Source of the DNA: Asterias rubens
Lineage: Eukaryota; Echinodermata; Asteroidea; Forcipulatida; Asteriidae
Assembly (NCBI RefSeq): GCF_902459465.1
Contig: NC_047071.1
Span: 8,698,098-8,762,097 of the forward strand
Length of the DNA: 64,000 nt
Direction: 5' to 3'
Within the stretch, counting starts at the first letter, position 1; every line of letters begins with the position of its first letter. The position numbers and the translations under genes were made by a program. The notes under the pieces are model-generated. The model made no database searches. It was not told where the DNA came from and worked only from the letters and a program-made list of their open reading frames with translations. Below, piece by piece: positions 37,001-45,742 of this stretch.

Positions 37001-40000
37001 ATGCTTCCACAAAGTACCCCATCTTCCAGGCTAGCACTCGGTGCATGGGTTTTTTCTTCCGCTTGTACCTCTAGCACTACATGTACATGGAAACTCTATG
37101 GCTTAAGTACGTTAGACTTTGTCTCTACAGTCTACTTAAGATAGTCTGTTGTTTGGACCGTCTACATGTTGGACAGGATAGTTTACCAACAGTAATGGGG
37201 TAAACTATATGTGAAAATTAACCTTGTGCCAGATTTAAAGAAAGAAAGAAAAATACCAAAGCAAATCAACTTAAGAGGAGATTCTTAATGGGAAACATCT
37301 GTAACAATATTTGTCATTTCCCAGCTCTTCTATTAATTTCATTCTGTCTATCTTACCTTTTGCCAAACGAATGTGTCCAATAGGTTGGGATCTCCAAAGG
37401 GATTGTCAACGTTAGTGTAGCCCTGAATAATCAAGAAAACCAAAATATTTTGATTAAACAGTTGTTGTTTACAAAGTCAGATATGACTGAATGTAGAATG
37501 TTCCACTAACAGAATTGTATTGCAAATATCAAGTTATAAATCACAAGGGAAACTGAATGGATAAATTTTAAAATAATTTGGGGTTGAACAGAAGTTTTTT
37601 ACAAGAGCGGGATTCGAACCAACTACCACCGGTTTAAGAAGCCGGCACTATACCAACTTAGATATCTAGCTCTATGGTGGTGATCTCTCTATTGTCAGTA
37701 TCTTAGTTTGGGGGTGCCATTCAAAGGCCACTCAACCTGTATAACTGCCATGTAGCCACACATCCAAGTTTATGATACAACCTGGGAAGTGGCAGCCAAG
37801 GGGTCACCTTAAAGAATTTGGGTATTTTTTGTTACACAAAACACTATGTCCACAGATTTACAAGATTTGGGAGACTTTTGGGACGCCCGGGTAAATCCAT
37901 TGTTCTTGGTAATGTGCACATCCTCGGAACCACCCAAAAAGTGAAAATTTACCTGCTAAGTCTGCTGCCACCTATCGTTCCAAAGTAAACCATTGCAGTG
38001 CAACATGCAGCACTTGTGCAAACAAACTTGACTATAAAAACAAATAGACCGATCCATTAAGCTCCGCCCCATTGCGTATTGACCAATCACAACGCAACGA
38101 AGGTCCAACATGCGTGCGCGTATGCTTGGCATGCGCGGCAGAGTTGTGCAGAAAGGCATTGGAGAGACCCACGTGTTCGTGCTCACACTTGCGTCATTGG
38201 CGGAGCCTACTGGATCGGTCTATTGCCTCCAGAGCTTGGGTTTGAAGGCAGCCAACTGACATGACTTAAAGTTAACTGAAACCATTTCCAGATTATAACC
38301 AAAGACTGATGCGGTTATCTTCTTACTTACCATCATTTCTTCGTCCCAGCCCATCTCCTCCTTGCGTTTCCGATCCTTAGCGAGTTTCTTGGCCAATCTA
38401 CGGGTCCTCTTTTGCTCAACACTTTCTGTAATTTTCATCAGCTCCTTCTGCTGTCTGTAAAAAACACAAAGTAAGGAAAGTAGAGGGAGAATTCACAATC
38501 GGTAAAAGGAGAGCTAATAAAACTGGGGTGTTATCGAATGAATGACTTTGAACAGCCTCCTGTCAAAATGCAACCATTTTTGGCAGATTTCTTTTTGTAA
38601 ATTGACATAAGGTACAAAAGAAAATTAAAAATGTTTATTTTTGTACTCATATATTTTTTGTTCCAGGGAGTGGGGGGAAGGGTAACTTTTTTATTTTGTT
38701 TTTATATCTTTAATTCATGTGCGTTTGTAAACTTTGTAGTCAGTAGCATCGGAGTTAAAGGCTTTTCAGTCACAGTTGTTTAGTTAACTTTTTTAATTCC
38801 AGGCATGTGCCAATGTCTTGGTTTGTGATTCTGTATATTGTTTGTACCTTTTGCAGACAGGAAAAAGAAAGACGTAAAGATTAAATTTACATGCTACGCA
38901 TTTCTGTGCAATTACATATAGGCCTATACACAAACTGTTGGTTTAAAATTGGTTTCCGGTGGCTCTCAACTCGATGGAAAAAGTTTCATGGAAAGTAGAA
39001 ATAGGTTATGTAGTTATCCAATCCAAACTATTTAATCTATCAAACATCATTTCAAAAAAGCTCTTTGTACAGAGAATTTGTTGTCATTTTCAAGAAAAAC
39101 AAATATTTGCTCTTAAGTGTGTAGTTTCTGCAAAAGTGATTGCATTTTTTTCCCGCCAGACATTGATTGATTAGTACATGTAAATCTTACTTTCTCTCCT
39201 CTTTTGTCAACTGCACTCGTCTCGGCTCTTCACGTTCCTCTCTGCTGCGTTTCTTCTCTTTCCTACGACTGCTGGATGACCTCGATCGCGACCTTGACGT
39301 TGACCTGGGTCTCCTGGAGTGCTTCTTGTGCTTGTCATGACGTCTGGACGGCGGTAGCGAACTTGATCTTTCCCTTGAGCGTCGTCTGTGTTGGTTTTTC
39401 CTCCTCTTGTTGTAGCTGTCTTCACTGCTACTGTCGCTGCTGACTGAGTCGGAGCTTGATCTTGATCTGCATTTAAAGAAAAATACAAGTTCTTGTACTG
39501 TACACTACTGCATTTAACACAAACGTATCACTGCATCTTACATTAGTGCCCTCGTCATTGGGCCCATAACATTTTCATTGTTTAAGTTGTAGATAGGCTT
39601 AAACAGTACATGGTAGACAACTGTTGGAAAAGTCAACAGTCCAGACAGCTTGAGTGGACGGTTTGGCGTGGTATTCACGTTCCTCTTTACAGACAGGGCC
39701 TCGACCATCGTACTGTACTGTCTTGGCATGCACAGGCGTCATCCCCAGGGGATGGGGACTCCGGGGTGGGGAGGGGGACTCTGGGGTGGGGAGGGCGAGT
39801 TCGGGGTGGGCTCACAGACAGGCTATAGGTCAGGGGACACAGGCACAGGGGACAGAGACATAGAACACATGCAAAAATGGCGGAAAAGCATGTGGCTTGA
39901 ATGTTTCGTGCAATTCTAGACGATTCGCAGACTTATTAATAATAATTTTTTTATTTTATGAAACTTACATTAAATTATATCTAACCAGCTGTAGAACAAA

Positions 40001-41221
40001 TTAAATAAATCAAACAAATGCTTACTAATTTTATTCAATACATTTTGATGTTACGTTTAATATTTCTAAGTGCATTGCCATTTACTGAGCAGCCATTCAT
40101 TCAACCATCAACTTGTCTTGTCTTGGGCTGTTGGCCCTCTGTGTCGAGTTGTCTGAACCCATGAGTTGTCCAGTGCACGAGTTGTTGTACTTGTAATGTT
40201 GTATGATCTCTGTGAATGAGACTGCTGAGTTATTTATTAATAATTATCATACTTATTTATAATTTATTTAATTTATTTGTTTTAAAGGCAGTGGACACCA
40301 TTGGTAATTGTCAAAGACTAGCCTTCACAGTTGGTGTATCTCAACATATGCATAAAATAACAAACCTGTGTAAATTTGAGCTCAGACGGATGCGAAGTTG
40401 CGAGATATTACAGAAAGAAAAAACACCCTTGTCACACAAAGTTGTGTGCGTTTAGTTAGATGCTTGATTTCGAGACCTCAAATTCTAAATTCGAGTGTTG
40501 AGGTCTCGAAATCAAATTTGTGGAAAATTACTTCTTCCTCGAAAACTACGTTACTTCAGAAGGAGCCGTTTCTCACAATGTTTTATACTTACTATCAACC
40601 TCTCCCCATTACTCGTTACCAAGTGAGGTTTTATGCTGATAATTATTATGAGTAATTACCAATAAGTATTGCCAATAGTGTCCACTGACTTTAACTTTTA
40701 TTTCATAATCATTCATTCATATAAAAAAAATCATAATAAGGAAACTTTCCAGATGGCGCCACCACTTTGTCACTCATTTTAACAAAAAAGGATATCTGAT
40801 TGAGGTTAATTAGATACTATATTTATTTCATATCGAATGAAAGAGTGGTGGCGCCATACGGAATGTTTTCCAAAATAAAACTAAATTCTATTATAAAAAT
40901 AAAATTAAAAGTAAAAAACTAAAATAATAATTATATTATTTAAAATTAATAACATAAATAACACTAACTTATTTAATACTGGAAACGAGAGAGGCTGTTG
41001 ACACATCGGCAAAAACCTGCACGCTTTTATTTGGGAATAAAACATTTGAGTCCACCACTCAACTCAAATCAAGAAAGAAGTTAATCTTTAAACGTAACTG
41101 TCCGGAAATTGGGCGACAGATAGCCCCGTCTAGTGTTTTACCTTCGTCTTTTGTCATAATCCCTTTGTTTCTCTCTTGATCTCGACCTCGAACGTCTTTT
41201 TCTTTTCTCGGTTCTTCCCAT
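20112..41221 (-). CDS. CACTIN: Cactin, complete gene
   Basis: Eighteen coding exons join in frame, in transcript order: 41221-41142, 39466-39191, 38454-38331, 37422-37357, 35595-35515, 35095-35024, 33159-33097, 32380-32326, 32016-31925, 31131-30978, 30401-30255, 29627-29518, 27953-27775, 25958-25769, 24667-24512, 23108-23025, 22324-22211 and 20237-20112 (TGA), giving 722 residues; human CACTIN is about 758. The N-terminus (1-120) is Arg/Ser-rich, as in splicing factors. GYTNVDNPFGDPNLL begins exon 4. The middle domain spans about 160-350 (AKPIDLLAQYVDPDGDDDL, DLEDLLEDI). Exon 12 opens with YWESLLQQLNAYMARAR. The C-terminal Cactin domain (about 598-722) holds FEWNKYNQTHYDMDNPPP, FYPDLIDKR and the terminal FKRYRYRR. 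Cactin works in pre-mRNA splicing and binds IkB/Cactus in NF-kB signalling; it is nuclear. Every junction is GT-AG. Introns are crowded with MITEs, SINEs and tandem arrays, two of which abut exon acceptors. Confidence 0.96.
20327..20527. mobile_element. MITE in CACTIN intron 17
   Basis: Left end 'cagcccaatttcatgagccgcttaagca', right end 'tgcttaagcagctctatgaaactgagcccag': imperfect complements of about 28 bp. Related half-elements, with 'gggcccactttttaaagctgcttta', occur at about 5638-5700. Confidence 0.65.
20755..20906. mobile_element. Foldback MITE in CACTIN intron 17
   Basis: Imperfect arms of about 60 bp share 'catgcagtgtc', 'catatctttgtgtttgattggtc' and the complement 'gaccaatcaaaacacagatatgg'. 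The short loop is at about 20815-20833. Confidence 0.65.
21166..21232. repeat. 33-bp direct duplication
   Basis: Two near-identical adjacent copies of 'taacataaaaaagggtggcc'+'ttacttaaatg' lie just before a 25-bp A-run (about 21279-21303). Confidence 0.8.
22490..22645 (-). mobile_element. tRNA-derived SINE, type 2
   Basis: The minus strand has GGGCTAGCTCAGTAGTCTAG (A-box-like) and a B-box-like GGGGTCCAAATCCC. The plus-strand left part 'tttagcactgtatactcggg..cccgagtcctgtg' also occurs with the SINE at 62825. Confidence 0.6.
22653..22914. mobile_element. hAT-like MITE, copy 1 (8-bp target duplication)
   Basis: The ends read CATAGAGTTATATATAAGAA and then CTAGAGGGCGC; the right end is the near complement 'gggccctctagttcttatgtataactctctg'. 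The flanks TTTGAACC and TTTGAATC form an 8-bp direct repeat with one mismatch. The interior matches the copy at 58473-58760 in inverted orientation ('aaaatggccgcctgcgcgcatgccggggcgcgtatata'). Confidence 0.8.
23374..23724 (-). mobile_element. TTAA MITE, family A relative (D-type)
   Basis: TTAA-AGCCATTGGACACTTTCGG on the left and GTATCCAATGGCC-TTAA on the right. The core hairpin is a different one (TTCTCGATAACGAGAA). The right TTAA is also the left TTAA of the next element. Confidence 0.8.
23721..24302. mobile_element. TTAA element with THAP remnant, copy 2
   Basis: TIRs TTAA-AGTCACCAGGAA and TTCCAGGTGACT-TTAA. Long inner arms (about 23881-23965 and 24049-24136) fold around a loop that on the minus strand encodes MPTRCIAAECRKT, the first residues of a THAP domain, after which the frame is lost. 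It lies in CACTIN intron 15. Confidence 0.75.
24691..24937 (-). repeat. 36-37 bp tandem array (7 units) at the CACTIN exon 15 acceptor
   Basis: Units begin at 24691, 24727, 24764, 24800, 24836, 24872 and 24908. In the sense (minus) direction each unit has CTCCTTTGACTTTTTTT then AATCCAG, a branch-point-like and polypyrimidine-like stretch ending in AG. The last unit merges into the real acceptor region (TTTTTCTTTTTCAG|exon at 24667), 24 bp away. Confidence 0.9.
25040..25170 (-). mobile_element. Degenerate tRNA-derived SINE, type 1
   Basis: The plus strand has 'aggtttgaacctgcagcatc' (B-box complement), then 'aatattggcagtctccctatatttgtcaatatcttcgttc', as in the copy at 9716. The A-box region is badly worn. 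Confidence 0.6.
26007..26389 (+). mobile_element. TTAA MITE, family A
   Basis: TTAA-AGGCAGTGGACATTGTTGG on the left; right end GTGTCCACTGTCTTTGA, where the TTAA is mutated. It is directly followed by another copy in the same orientation. Confidence 0.85.
26390..26729 (+). mobile_element. Family A MITE, abutting copy
   Basis: Left end 'tggcactggacactttactcaaatg' (some terminal bases lost), right end 'gtgtccagtgtctttag'. It carries a partial core hairpin with 'gaggtctcgatttcaagc'. Confidence 0.8.
28000..28046. repeat. (AAT)n microsatellite
   Basis: About 47 bases of AAT/AAC repeats form the A/T-rich tail of the SINE that follows on the minus strand. Confidence 0.85.
28065..28345 (-). mobile_element. 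SINE, type 3, near full length
   Basis: Minus-strand order: a degenerate tRNA-like head; 'cctgagcaagacacttt'; 'cacccaggggtaaatgggcacct'; 'gagctgagatgtttaagg'; and the tail 'aagcgctatataaaa' followed by (TTA)n. The same blocks in the same order occur at 33530 and partly at 35985. Confidence 0.7.
28559..28927. mobile_element. MITE in CACTIN intron 12
   Basis: The ends CATGGATAAATTA and TAATTTATCCATG are exact complements, and the next bases are GC-rich ('cgcccacgggcag' / 'attcgggcccgtgac'). The interior is noncoding. Confidence 0.6.
29137..29200. repeat. (TTTG)n microsatellite
   Basis: About 16 units with slight imperfections lie in CACTIN intron 12. A T/G-rich region continues to 29300, and an A-rich tail with AATAAA near 29475 suggests that the whole block is a retroposed 3' end. 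Confidence 0.85.
29735..29830 (-). mobile_element. Short remnant related to the element at 34330
   Basis: The minus strand reads 'aacggttcttttcagaacc', then 'cccaactcatt', 'ttacatggtgttac' and 'gcaaacctttcc', matching 34478-34540 block for block. Both resemble the ends of Penelope-like retroelements, an assignment made from memory. Confidence 0.5.
31131..31730 (-). repeat. About 200-bp tandem array (3 units) at the CACTIN exon 10 acceptor
   Basis: Landmarks recur at 31158, 31354 and 31562 ('ggtacatt.aaagtttacaa.tcac'), with 'gtgcagtttg.att', 'aattgc.tttgcata.tttgga' and 'gtctccaaagt.aa'. The first unit begins at the exon itself (exon 10 starts at 31131). In sense orientation the units repeat the acceptor-like 'ttcatgcataaag' and, in two units, a donor-like GCTG|GTGAGT. 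Confidence 0.8.
32645..32882 (-). mobile_element. tRNA-derived SINE, type 1
   Basis: The minus strand has GGGCTAGATAGCTCAGTTAG (A-box) and 'ggcatcagttcaaatcccgctc'-like B-box bases. The body has 'gtcaatatctttgtttggggggtgcc' and 'gtagccagggatcacaccc' (plus strand), as at 9716 and 37598. Confidence 0.75.
33530..33935 (-). mobile_element. SINE, type 3, split by a foldback insertion
   Basis: The left part has 'cacaggtacccatttacccctggggtgaa'; the right part resumes with 'aaggatacattgtcatgactgggattcaaaccc', the normal neighbour of that block in the copy at 28065. The 165 bp between them is a palindrome. Confidence 0.6.
33657..33821. mobile_element. 165-bp foldback nested in a SINE
   Basis: Arms of about 45-50 bp: 'tctcttgatattcatgcatg..gtcaccattctaaccca' and the complement 'tgggttagaatggtgac..catgcatgaatattaagaga'. 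The loop is at about 33705-33770. Confidence 0.75.
34330..34560 (+). mobile_element. Probable Penelope-like element 3' region
   Basis: It contains a hairpin CGATCAG-agcata-CTGATCG followed by AAACGTC (34436-34462), then 'acggttcttttcagaacc' and 'aactcattgagaga'. Such 'gatcgaaacgtcg' ends are known to me from Penelope-like elements, some of which carry hammerhead ribozymes. No reverse transcriptase or GIY-YIG frame is present. The family call is tentative. Confidence 0.45.
34583..34990 (+). pseudogene. C-terminal end of an L2/CR1-type LINE reverse transcriptase
   Basis: One frame reads DHITPILYNLHWLPV, then FKILLLTFKALHGLAPCY, then LRNSLPDELRDTPDLSTFK and KTHLFN, a clear match to the conserved tail of L2/CR1-clade ORF2 proteins. 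An in-frame TGA lies just before AQHLRNSLP. It ends with an ATT-rich tail, so it is a 5'-truncated, dead copy. Confidence 0.85.
35985..36150 (+). mobile_element. 3' half of a type 3 SINE
   Basis: 'gttgtatactccca', 'gagctgagaaacattaaaagagatg', 'ccctatgaccagggcactaatg' and 'aagcgcattgatacag' followed by (ATT)n correspond to the tail of the copy at 28065. It lies just before the 86-bp array. Confidence 0.65.
36169..37040. repeat. 86-bp tandem array, about 10 units, CACTIN intron 4
   Basis: Units recur every 86 bp (landmark 'gtgcat' at 36181, 36267, 36353 ... 36955) with only a few variable sites. One is cttc(C/T)gtttg; another is gtacc(aaa/aca/ccc)tc, where the last three units all carry the 'ccc' form. 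The stop-free reading frames across it are a by-product of the repeat, not evidence for a protein. Confidence 0.95.
37598..37812 (-). mobile_element. tRNA-derived SINE, type 1
   Basis: The plus strand shows 'gcgggattcgaaccaactacc' (B-box complement), 'agatatctagctc' (A-box side), then the body 'gtcagtatcttagtttgggggtgcc' and 'cctgggaagtggcagccaaggggtcacctta'. Confidence 0.75.
37869..37991. mobile_element. Diverged relative of the 15407 foldback MITE
   Basis: 'gggagacttttgggacgc..gggtaaatccattgttctt' and 'tttacctgctaagtctgctgccacc' match the right arm and centre of the LINS1 intron element. Confidence 0.6.
38043..38224. mobile_element. 182-bp MITE in CACTIN intron 3
   Basis: The ends AATAGACCGATCCA and TGGATCGGTCTATT are exact complements and extend to about 25 bp with mismatches (ttaagctccgcc / ggcggagccta). 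The GC-rich interior has 'catgcgtgcgcgtatgc'. Confidence 0.75.
39755..39870. repeat. G-rich minisatellite in CACTIN intron 1
   Basis: Three imperfect units of about 22-25 bp: 'ggggactccggggtggggag', 'gggactctggggtggggag' and 'ggcgagttcggggtgggc'. Runs of four G on the plus strand could form quadruplexes; the transcript of CACTIN would be C-rich. Confidence 0.75.
40282..40694 (-). mobile_element. TTAA MITE, family A, CACTIN intron 1
   Basis: TTAA-AGGCAGTGGACACC on the left and GTGTCCACTGACT-TTAA on the right. It has a complete core hairpin and all the family blocks; at 413 bp it is one of the longest copies. Confidence 0.92.
40739..40882. mobile_element. Foldback MITE in CACTIN intron 1
   Basis: Arms 'ggaaactttccagatggcgccaccactttgtcactc' and 'gagtggtggcgccatacggaatgttttcc' fold around an AT-rich loop at about 40785-40835. 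Confidence 0.65.
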
Positions 41222-42627
41222 GACGAATGAGACCCCTGAGTGAGACTACATGTACTTACAAAAAAATTTCCCACGTCAAAATATCCAAAAAACTAACAAC
41301 TTGATTTGTCTCGCGATCCGTGCTCTGCACTCGCAAAACGTTTTGTGTTTTTAACATTGTACTTATTCCTAGCATGGGAAAGGCCCGTCACGTCTTCACA
41401 CTGTTTTGTTTGATTGTCTTAAAGCAACATATTTTAAAATAAATATACACTTTTTTACCAGTTTTAAATACAAATTAGGCTTTTATGTATTTTGTTTTAA
41501 GTTATATGTAATATTTTATTAATTATATTTTAAATAACTTTGTTTGTTTTTTTAAGTTTGGAAGTACCATCAGACTGTGCGCCTTACGCCATATACCTTA
41601 CGCAGTGCTGTTTTGCTGTGCTAATGACATTGGAAGCGTACAGGTACCTTTATTGCCCTTTGCCGTCCTATTATTTAAAGGTAATACTTTCAAACGGAAT
41701 CTTGGCGACGGCGGACGCTTCTTTTTCCAGTCTTGGCATAGGCCTAACTTGTAATCTAGTGAAACTCTTGAGAATCATTGAATTGTGACTGATTTGCTTG
41801 ATTGACGATGAGATGAGATCATGGTAAAGTTAACAATCAGCTTCCAAATTAATTATGGATTCTTTTAGTTTTATAAAGTGGTTTCAGTTTAATAAGTTTA
41901 ACTAGTTATACTTACTACTGCTAGTGCTAGTACTACCTAGTCAAGTTTCAGAATCATTCAGACTCAGATCAGATTCAGATTCAGAATCAGTCAATCAGAG
42001 AATGCAATGTTTGTTAAACTTAAATAAGTTAAACACTTAATTAAATTTCGATTTGATTTGACAAACAAAACTAGGGTTAAATTTTAAAGATTATGATTTG
42101 CACAAAACATGAAGAAAAAAAACAGGCATGCCTAGTTACATTATCCAACTACGCCCCTCCCCACTTTTTGTTATTTTATGTGACTTTTGTTTTAACCCAA
42201 TTTAACTGAAATGTGTACCAACTGCAGTTGTAAACATAAGGTTTCTCTTCCGTCTTGTCTTGTCTTTACTGCACAAACCACCGCCACTGGGCTGTGTAAA
42301 CGTGCACATGTGCAACGTGCAGACCAGGTTTATCGCGATTCAGAACCGCAATGCGTTGTGGGTAGGTAGATGGGGCAGTTTGCTATGCGGTGTATGTTGT
42401 CATGCCTGACTCGCGCATGCATCGCCTATATCTTTGTGTGGGTTCAACAGCGCCCTCTCTTGATATTTTGCTATTTGCGATAAACCTTATTGTATAAGTA
42501 ACAACCCCTAACTAAACTATTAAAGACCCATTAGTTTGAGTGGGCTTTGGTTTAGTTTTTGTCAATTGCAATGTATTACCTTAAAATCCTTTTATGTTTA
42601 CATCAACATCTTCAGGTAAAATGTTAG
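41222..42627. promoter_or_regulatory. Shared upstream region of divergent CACTIN and the 42628 gene
   Basis: The two start codons are 1406 bp apart and point away from each other. An AG acceptor (catcttcag|gtaaaATG) just before 42628 implies an upstream noncoding exon, so the two transcription starts may be closer than the start codons. I see no clear TATA box. The stretch also holds a MITE (42326-42489). Confidence 0.5.
42326..42489. mobile_element. 164-bp MITE with short terminal repeats
   Basis: The ends AGGTTTATCGC and GCGATAAACCTT are near complements. The interior has 'aacagcgccctctcttgat' and a CpG-rich half. It sits in the presumed shared promoter region. Confidence 0.55.
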
Positions 42628-43910
42628 ATGACTATTGAAAGACTGAATAGATCGATGGAAGACACATCTGCAGGCCTCACTGAGCAGGTGGCTGACCAGG
42701 CCCTGACGGACGAAGGGAAACTACGCCACCATGAAGACTTTGAAGTTGATTCCATCTGCAGTGAATTAGAACACACAGAACTTACCGATGAGGAGACGTC
42801 TGCACTCCTCAATGATGCCTTGGAATTGAACAAACGTCTTAAGGCGGAGCTGAGGAGACAAGAGCACCAGGATGAGCAAAAACTCAGTAGAGATGGGACG
42901 AGAAATAAGGCTGCAGGGTTTGACAATCGTGGGAGATCTGTTGGGATGAGCAAGAGAGGTGACGCTAAGAGTGCATCCCTGCCGCCCATCCATCCAAACA
43001 AAGGACTGTCACACAATCAAAGACGGATCCACAATTCAATGGAGTTTAGAGATCATGTCAAGAAGACAAACTCCAAACCTGCTCCTGTTATGCAGAGAAA
43101 AACCCAAAGTGCTGATAGACAAGTAGGTGGAAAATGATTGGCTTACAGTGGTAGCTTAAAGATGCTATGTAAGATTTTTGGCCGATTTGACCCACAAATT
43201 TTGATTTAAGATTCAATAGGTGTTTTGATAGGGGTCGAGAAAGTTACAAGCTTTCATTTGAGCCATTGCTCGAAAAAGTCTGCCAATTATTAGTAGCAGT
43301 GAAATAAAGTGCTCAAAATTAGTTTTTGTAGGGATCCCGACAATATATCACAAGACCAATTCTTATGTGTTTTATAAGAAACGTTTTAAATTTTTGTCAT
43401 GGTTCGTGAACATTAAAAGTAAAAGTTAAACTTTTTTCAATAGAGTGGGTGATACTCTTTGAAATACCATTCACTCATAAAAAATCTATTTTTTAATGTC
43501 TGGGGCAAAAAATCTGACATAGCATCTTAAAAGACCTGCTTGAACGAAAGGCCTGATTTTTTTGTGTACACAAATCAAAAATTACATTTAAATTGTGAAC
43601 AAACGCATTATAGTTAAAATAGCATTTCCGAGGTAAACTTTCCGCTCAGGTAGCTGTTTAATTGTTAGGTTGCGGAAAATGTTGTTTTTTTATAATCAAG
43701 AAACATAACAATAATTAAGTAAACATTTCTTGTTTTTGTTCAGCTTGGTTTTGTGTTTCTATTAGAATTTTTTAAACACCAAAAGCTGTACTTTGTTTTT
43801 CTCTTCTCCAGGCAAGTCAACGACCTGCATCATCAGGAAGTGTGCGGAGAGTAATTCAGTCAGCAGAGTCCAAACAAAGACCGGAGTGGAACGATAGGTT
43901 TTCCTATTGA
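42628..43910 (+). CDS. Unrecognised 197-residue protein, two coding exons
   Basis: Exon 1 is 42628-43122 (phase 0, donor CAA|GTAGGT) and exon 2 is 43812-43910 (acceptor ttctccag, stop TGA), giving 197 residues. The N-terminal third is acidic (EDFEVDSICSELEHTELTDE) and helical, with a charged, possibly coiled-coil stretch ALELNKRLKAELRRQEHQDE at about 72-91. The rest is basic and low in hydrophobics (PPIHPNKG, RRIHNSMEFRDHVKKTNS), ending KQRPEWNDRFSY. There is no signal peptide or membrane segment. The clean splice junction and codon-like composition support a real gene; I do not recognise the family. An overlapping short upstream frame starts at 42619 (ATGTTAGATGACTATTGA) and may tune translation. 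The intron contains a TTAA MITE. Confidence 0.75.
43156..43530. mobile_element. TTAA MITE, family E
   Basis: TTAA-AGATGCTATGTAAGATTTTT on the left and 'aaaaatctgacatagcatc'-TTAA on the right. A different family from A, C and D, but it shares the TTAA target and the AG start. It is inside the intron of the 42628 gene. Confidence 0.8.
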
Positions 43911-44514
43911 CTTTTTGATATTTGAAGTTGAAGCTGAAGGGACTCACAATGGACTCTTCCCATGAAATTTGCTAGTTACATTCGCGCATGCGTACAAACC
44001 CTATTTGTTGGCAACTATAGAGTTGTGCACTTGGCAGATGCGCAAACGCATTTGCGCAAACGCAGCACCTGTAATCCCTCATTTTGCCAACCAAAATGTT
44101 AATATATGTGCAATTAACATTTATGGGAAGGGTCTATATTTGTGTTAGGAATGATTTCTGCTTCATTTCAAGAGTGTGATGATCATTTGAGTTTATACTT
44201 TTTATGTTCTTTATGTTCGTTTGTTGTGTTCTTTTTGGGATGGGGCGGGGGGCGCCATCCATGGTCAAATATACCTGATGGTGCATACCAAAGTAGGTTA
44301 CAATTACAAATGTACTGTATGTACATGTAGGATTCTGTCTATTCAGAGCACATGACATTGTTTTGATCTTTTGCGTAAAATATAACTTCAGCTTTTAGTT
44401 GTTTTGATATGTACACATTTCCTTTTGTCATTACAACAAACATGTCAAAACTATTGGAATGACTTAAGTATCACAGTTGTTACCAATACCATTGCTGTTT
44501 GTATATGTACTATA
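43911..44514 (+). other. Presumed 3' untranslated region and spacer
   Basis: AT-rich sequence follows the stop codon. I see no canonical AATAAA close to it, so the 3' end of the 42628 transcript is undetermined. Confidence 0.4.
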
Positions 44515-44951
44515 CATAATCTGTTTGAGTTTGCCAAAGTTTTGCTTTAAATTTGTTTTATTCCGAATAGGCTACCTGTAAAGGGAATGTTGAGATGAGA
44601 GGATAGGTACAAGAACTTTCATTTAGCTGAATTCAGACTCTTTTAGTGTGAAGGTTAAAACATAATCTGTTTGAGTTTGCCAAAGATTTGCTTTGAATTT
44701 GTTTTATTCAGAATAGGCTACCTGTAGATGGAATGTTGAGATGAGAGGATAGGTACGAGAACTTTCATTTAGCTGAATTCAGACTCTTTAGTGTGAAGGT
44801 TAAAACATAATCTGTTTGAGTTTGCCAAAGATTTGCTTTGAATTTGTTTTATTCAGAATAGGCTACCTGTAGATGGAATGTTGAGAGGAGAGGATAGGTA
44901 CAAGAACTTTCATTTAGCTGAAATCAGGCTTTTTTAGTGTGAAGCTTAAAC
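44515..44951. repeat. 146-bp tandem repeat, 3 units
   Basis: Units start at 44515, 44661 and 44806 ('cataatctgtttgagtttgcc'). They share 'ggctacctgta', 'tgttgaga.gagaggataggta' and 'actttcatttagctga' with only a few differences. Confidence 0.92.
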
Positions 44952-45025
44952 AAAAAATAAGGTATTTTTCTCAATATCTTCATCTCTTGCACTGCGGATA
45001 CTGTTCTCTAAAGCTCCTTGGAATG

Positions 45026-45085
45026 TAGTTGCGTTAACGTAACCCTCCTCCCGCCGTCGGGAGGAGGGTTGCGTTATCGCAACTA
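45026..45085. mobile_element. 60-bp palindromic mini-element with exact 9-bp target duplication, copy 2
   Basis: TAGTTGCGTTAACGTAACCC to the near complement ending GCGTTATCGCAACTA. It is flanked by CTTGGAATG at 45017-45025 and again at 45086-45094. It is the same family as 13107-13164. Confidence 0.85.
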
Positions 45086-45742
45086 CTTGGAATGTTTGAA
45101 TCTATAAATCCAAGGATTATCAAAAGGTGGGCATGTGAATGCTATAAATCAAATTATTATATACCTCCAAGGGTCTGGATCCCCGTTTTTTTGTCAGCGG
45201 TGACCATCACCTCTGATGTGTAGACAATGATTGAAATGGTACTATGCCATACTACATGTATAACTCCGTCCCTGATAGTAACATAGCTGTGTGCAATACC
45301 CTTTTCAAAACGTTTTGGTTTAAATATTGTACATTGGTTAACTAAAGTTTATGAGTACAACAGGTGTGTCATTCATGGCTGAGTGAGCGTTTTTTTTTGT
45401 TTTTTTTTCTTCTTTTTTTCAATGTCGTGCAAATGGGTATTAATTGGTTTTTCTCTTGTCCCTGATGGCCGATCAATCTTAAACTTGTACAGGTTTGTCG
45501 GTGGATTGCATAAAGTGCTTACACTGACTGCCAGCAACTTTTGTATCCCTTTAAATGCCGTGGCTGCTTATTGTTACTACATGTATGTACCGTAGTAGAT
45601 GTTGGAATTTTAAGTAATTTGTTATTTTGTGTGTGTGCTAACTATTTCAGTATTCAACCAGGAGAATGATAAGTACACTAGTTGTGCAAGTGCTTGTGGC
45701 ATTTCATTTTGGCTGTAAAATGGCGAATTGCCGTTTTCCTAT

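Noticed and set aside
36181..37144. Nine overlapping plus-strand open frames of about 83 codons
   Set aside because: They are the same 86-bp repeat read in successive frames; period and identical residues show repeat DNA inside a CACTIN intron, not proteins.
42624..43016. 130-codon minus-strand frame opposite the 42628 gene
   Set aside because: Serine/leucine-rich antisense shadow; the plus-strand frame has a splice partner and a more plausible composition.
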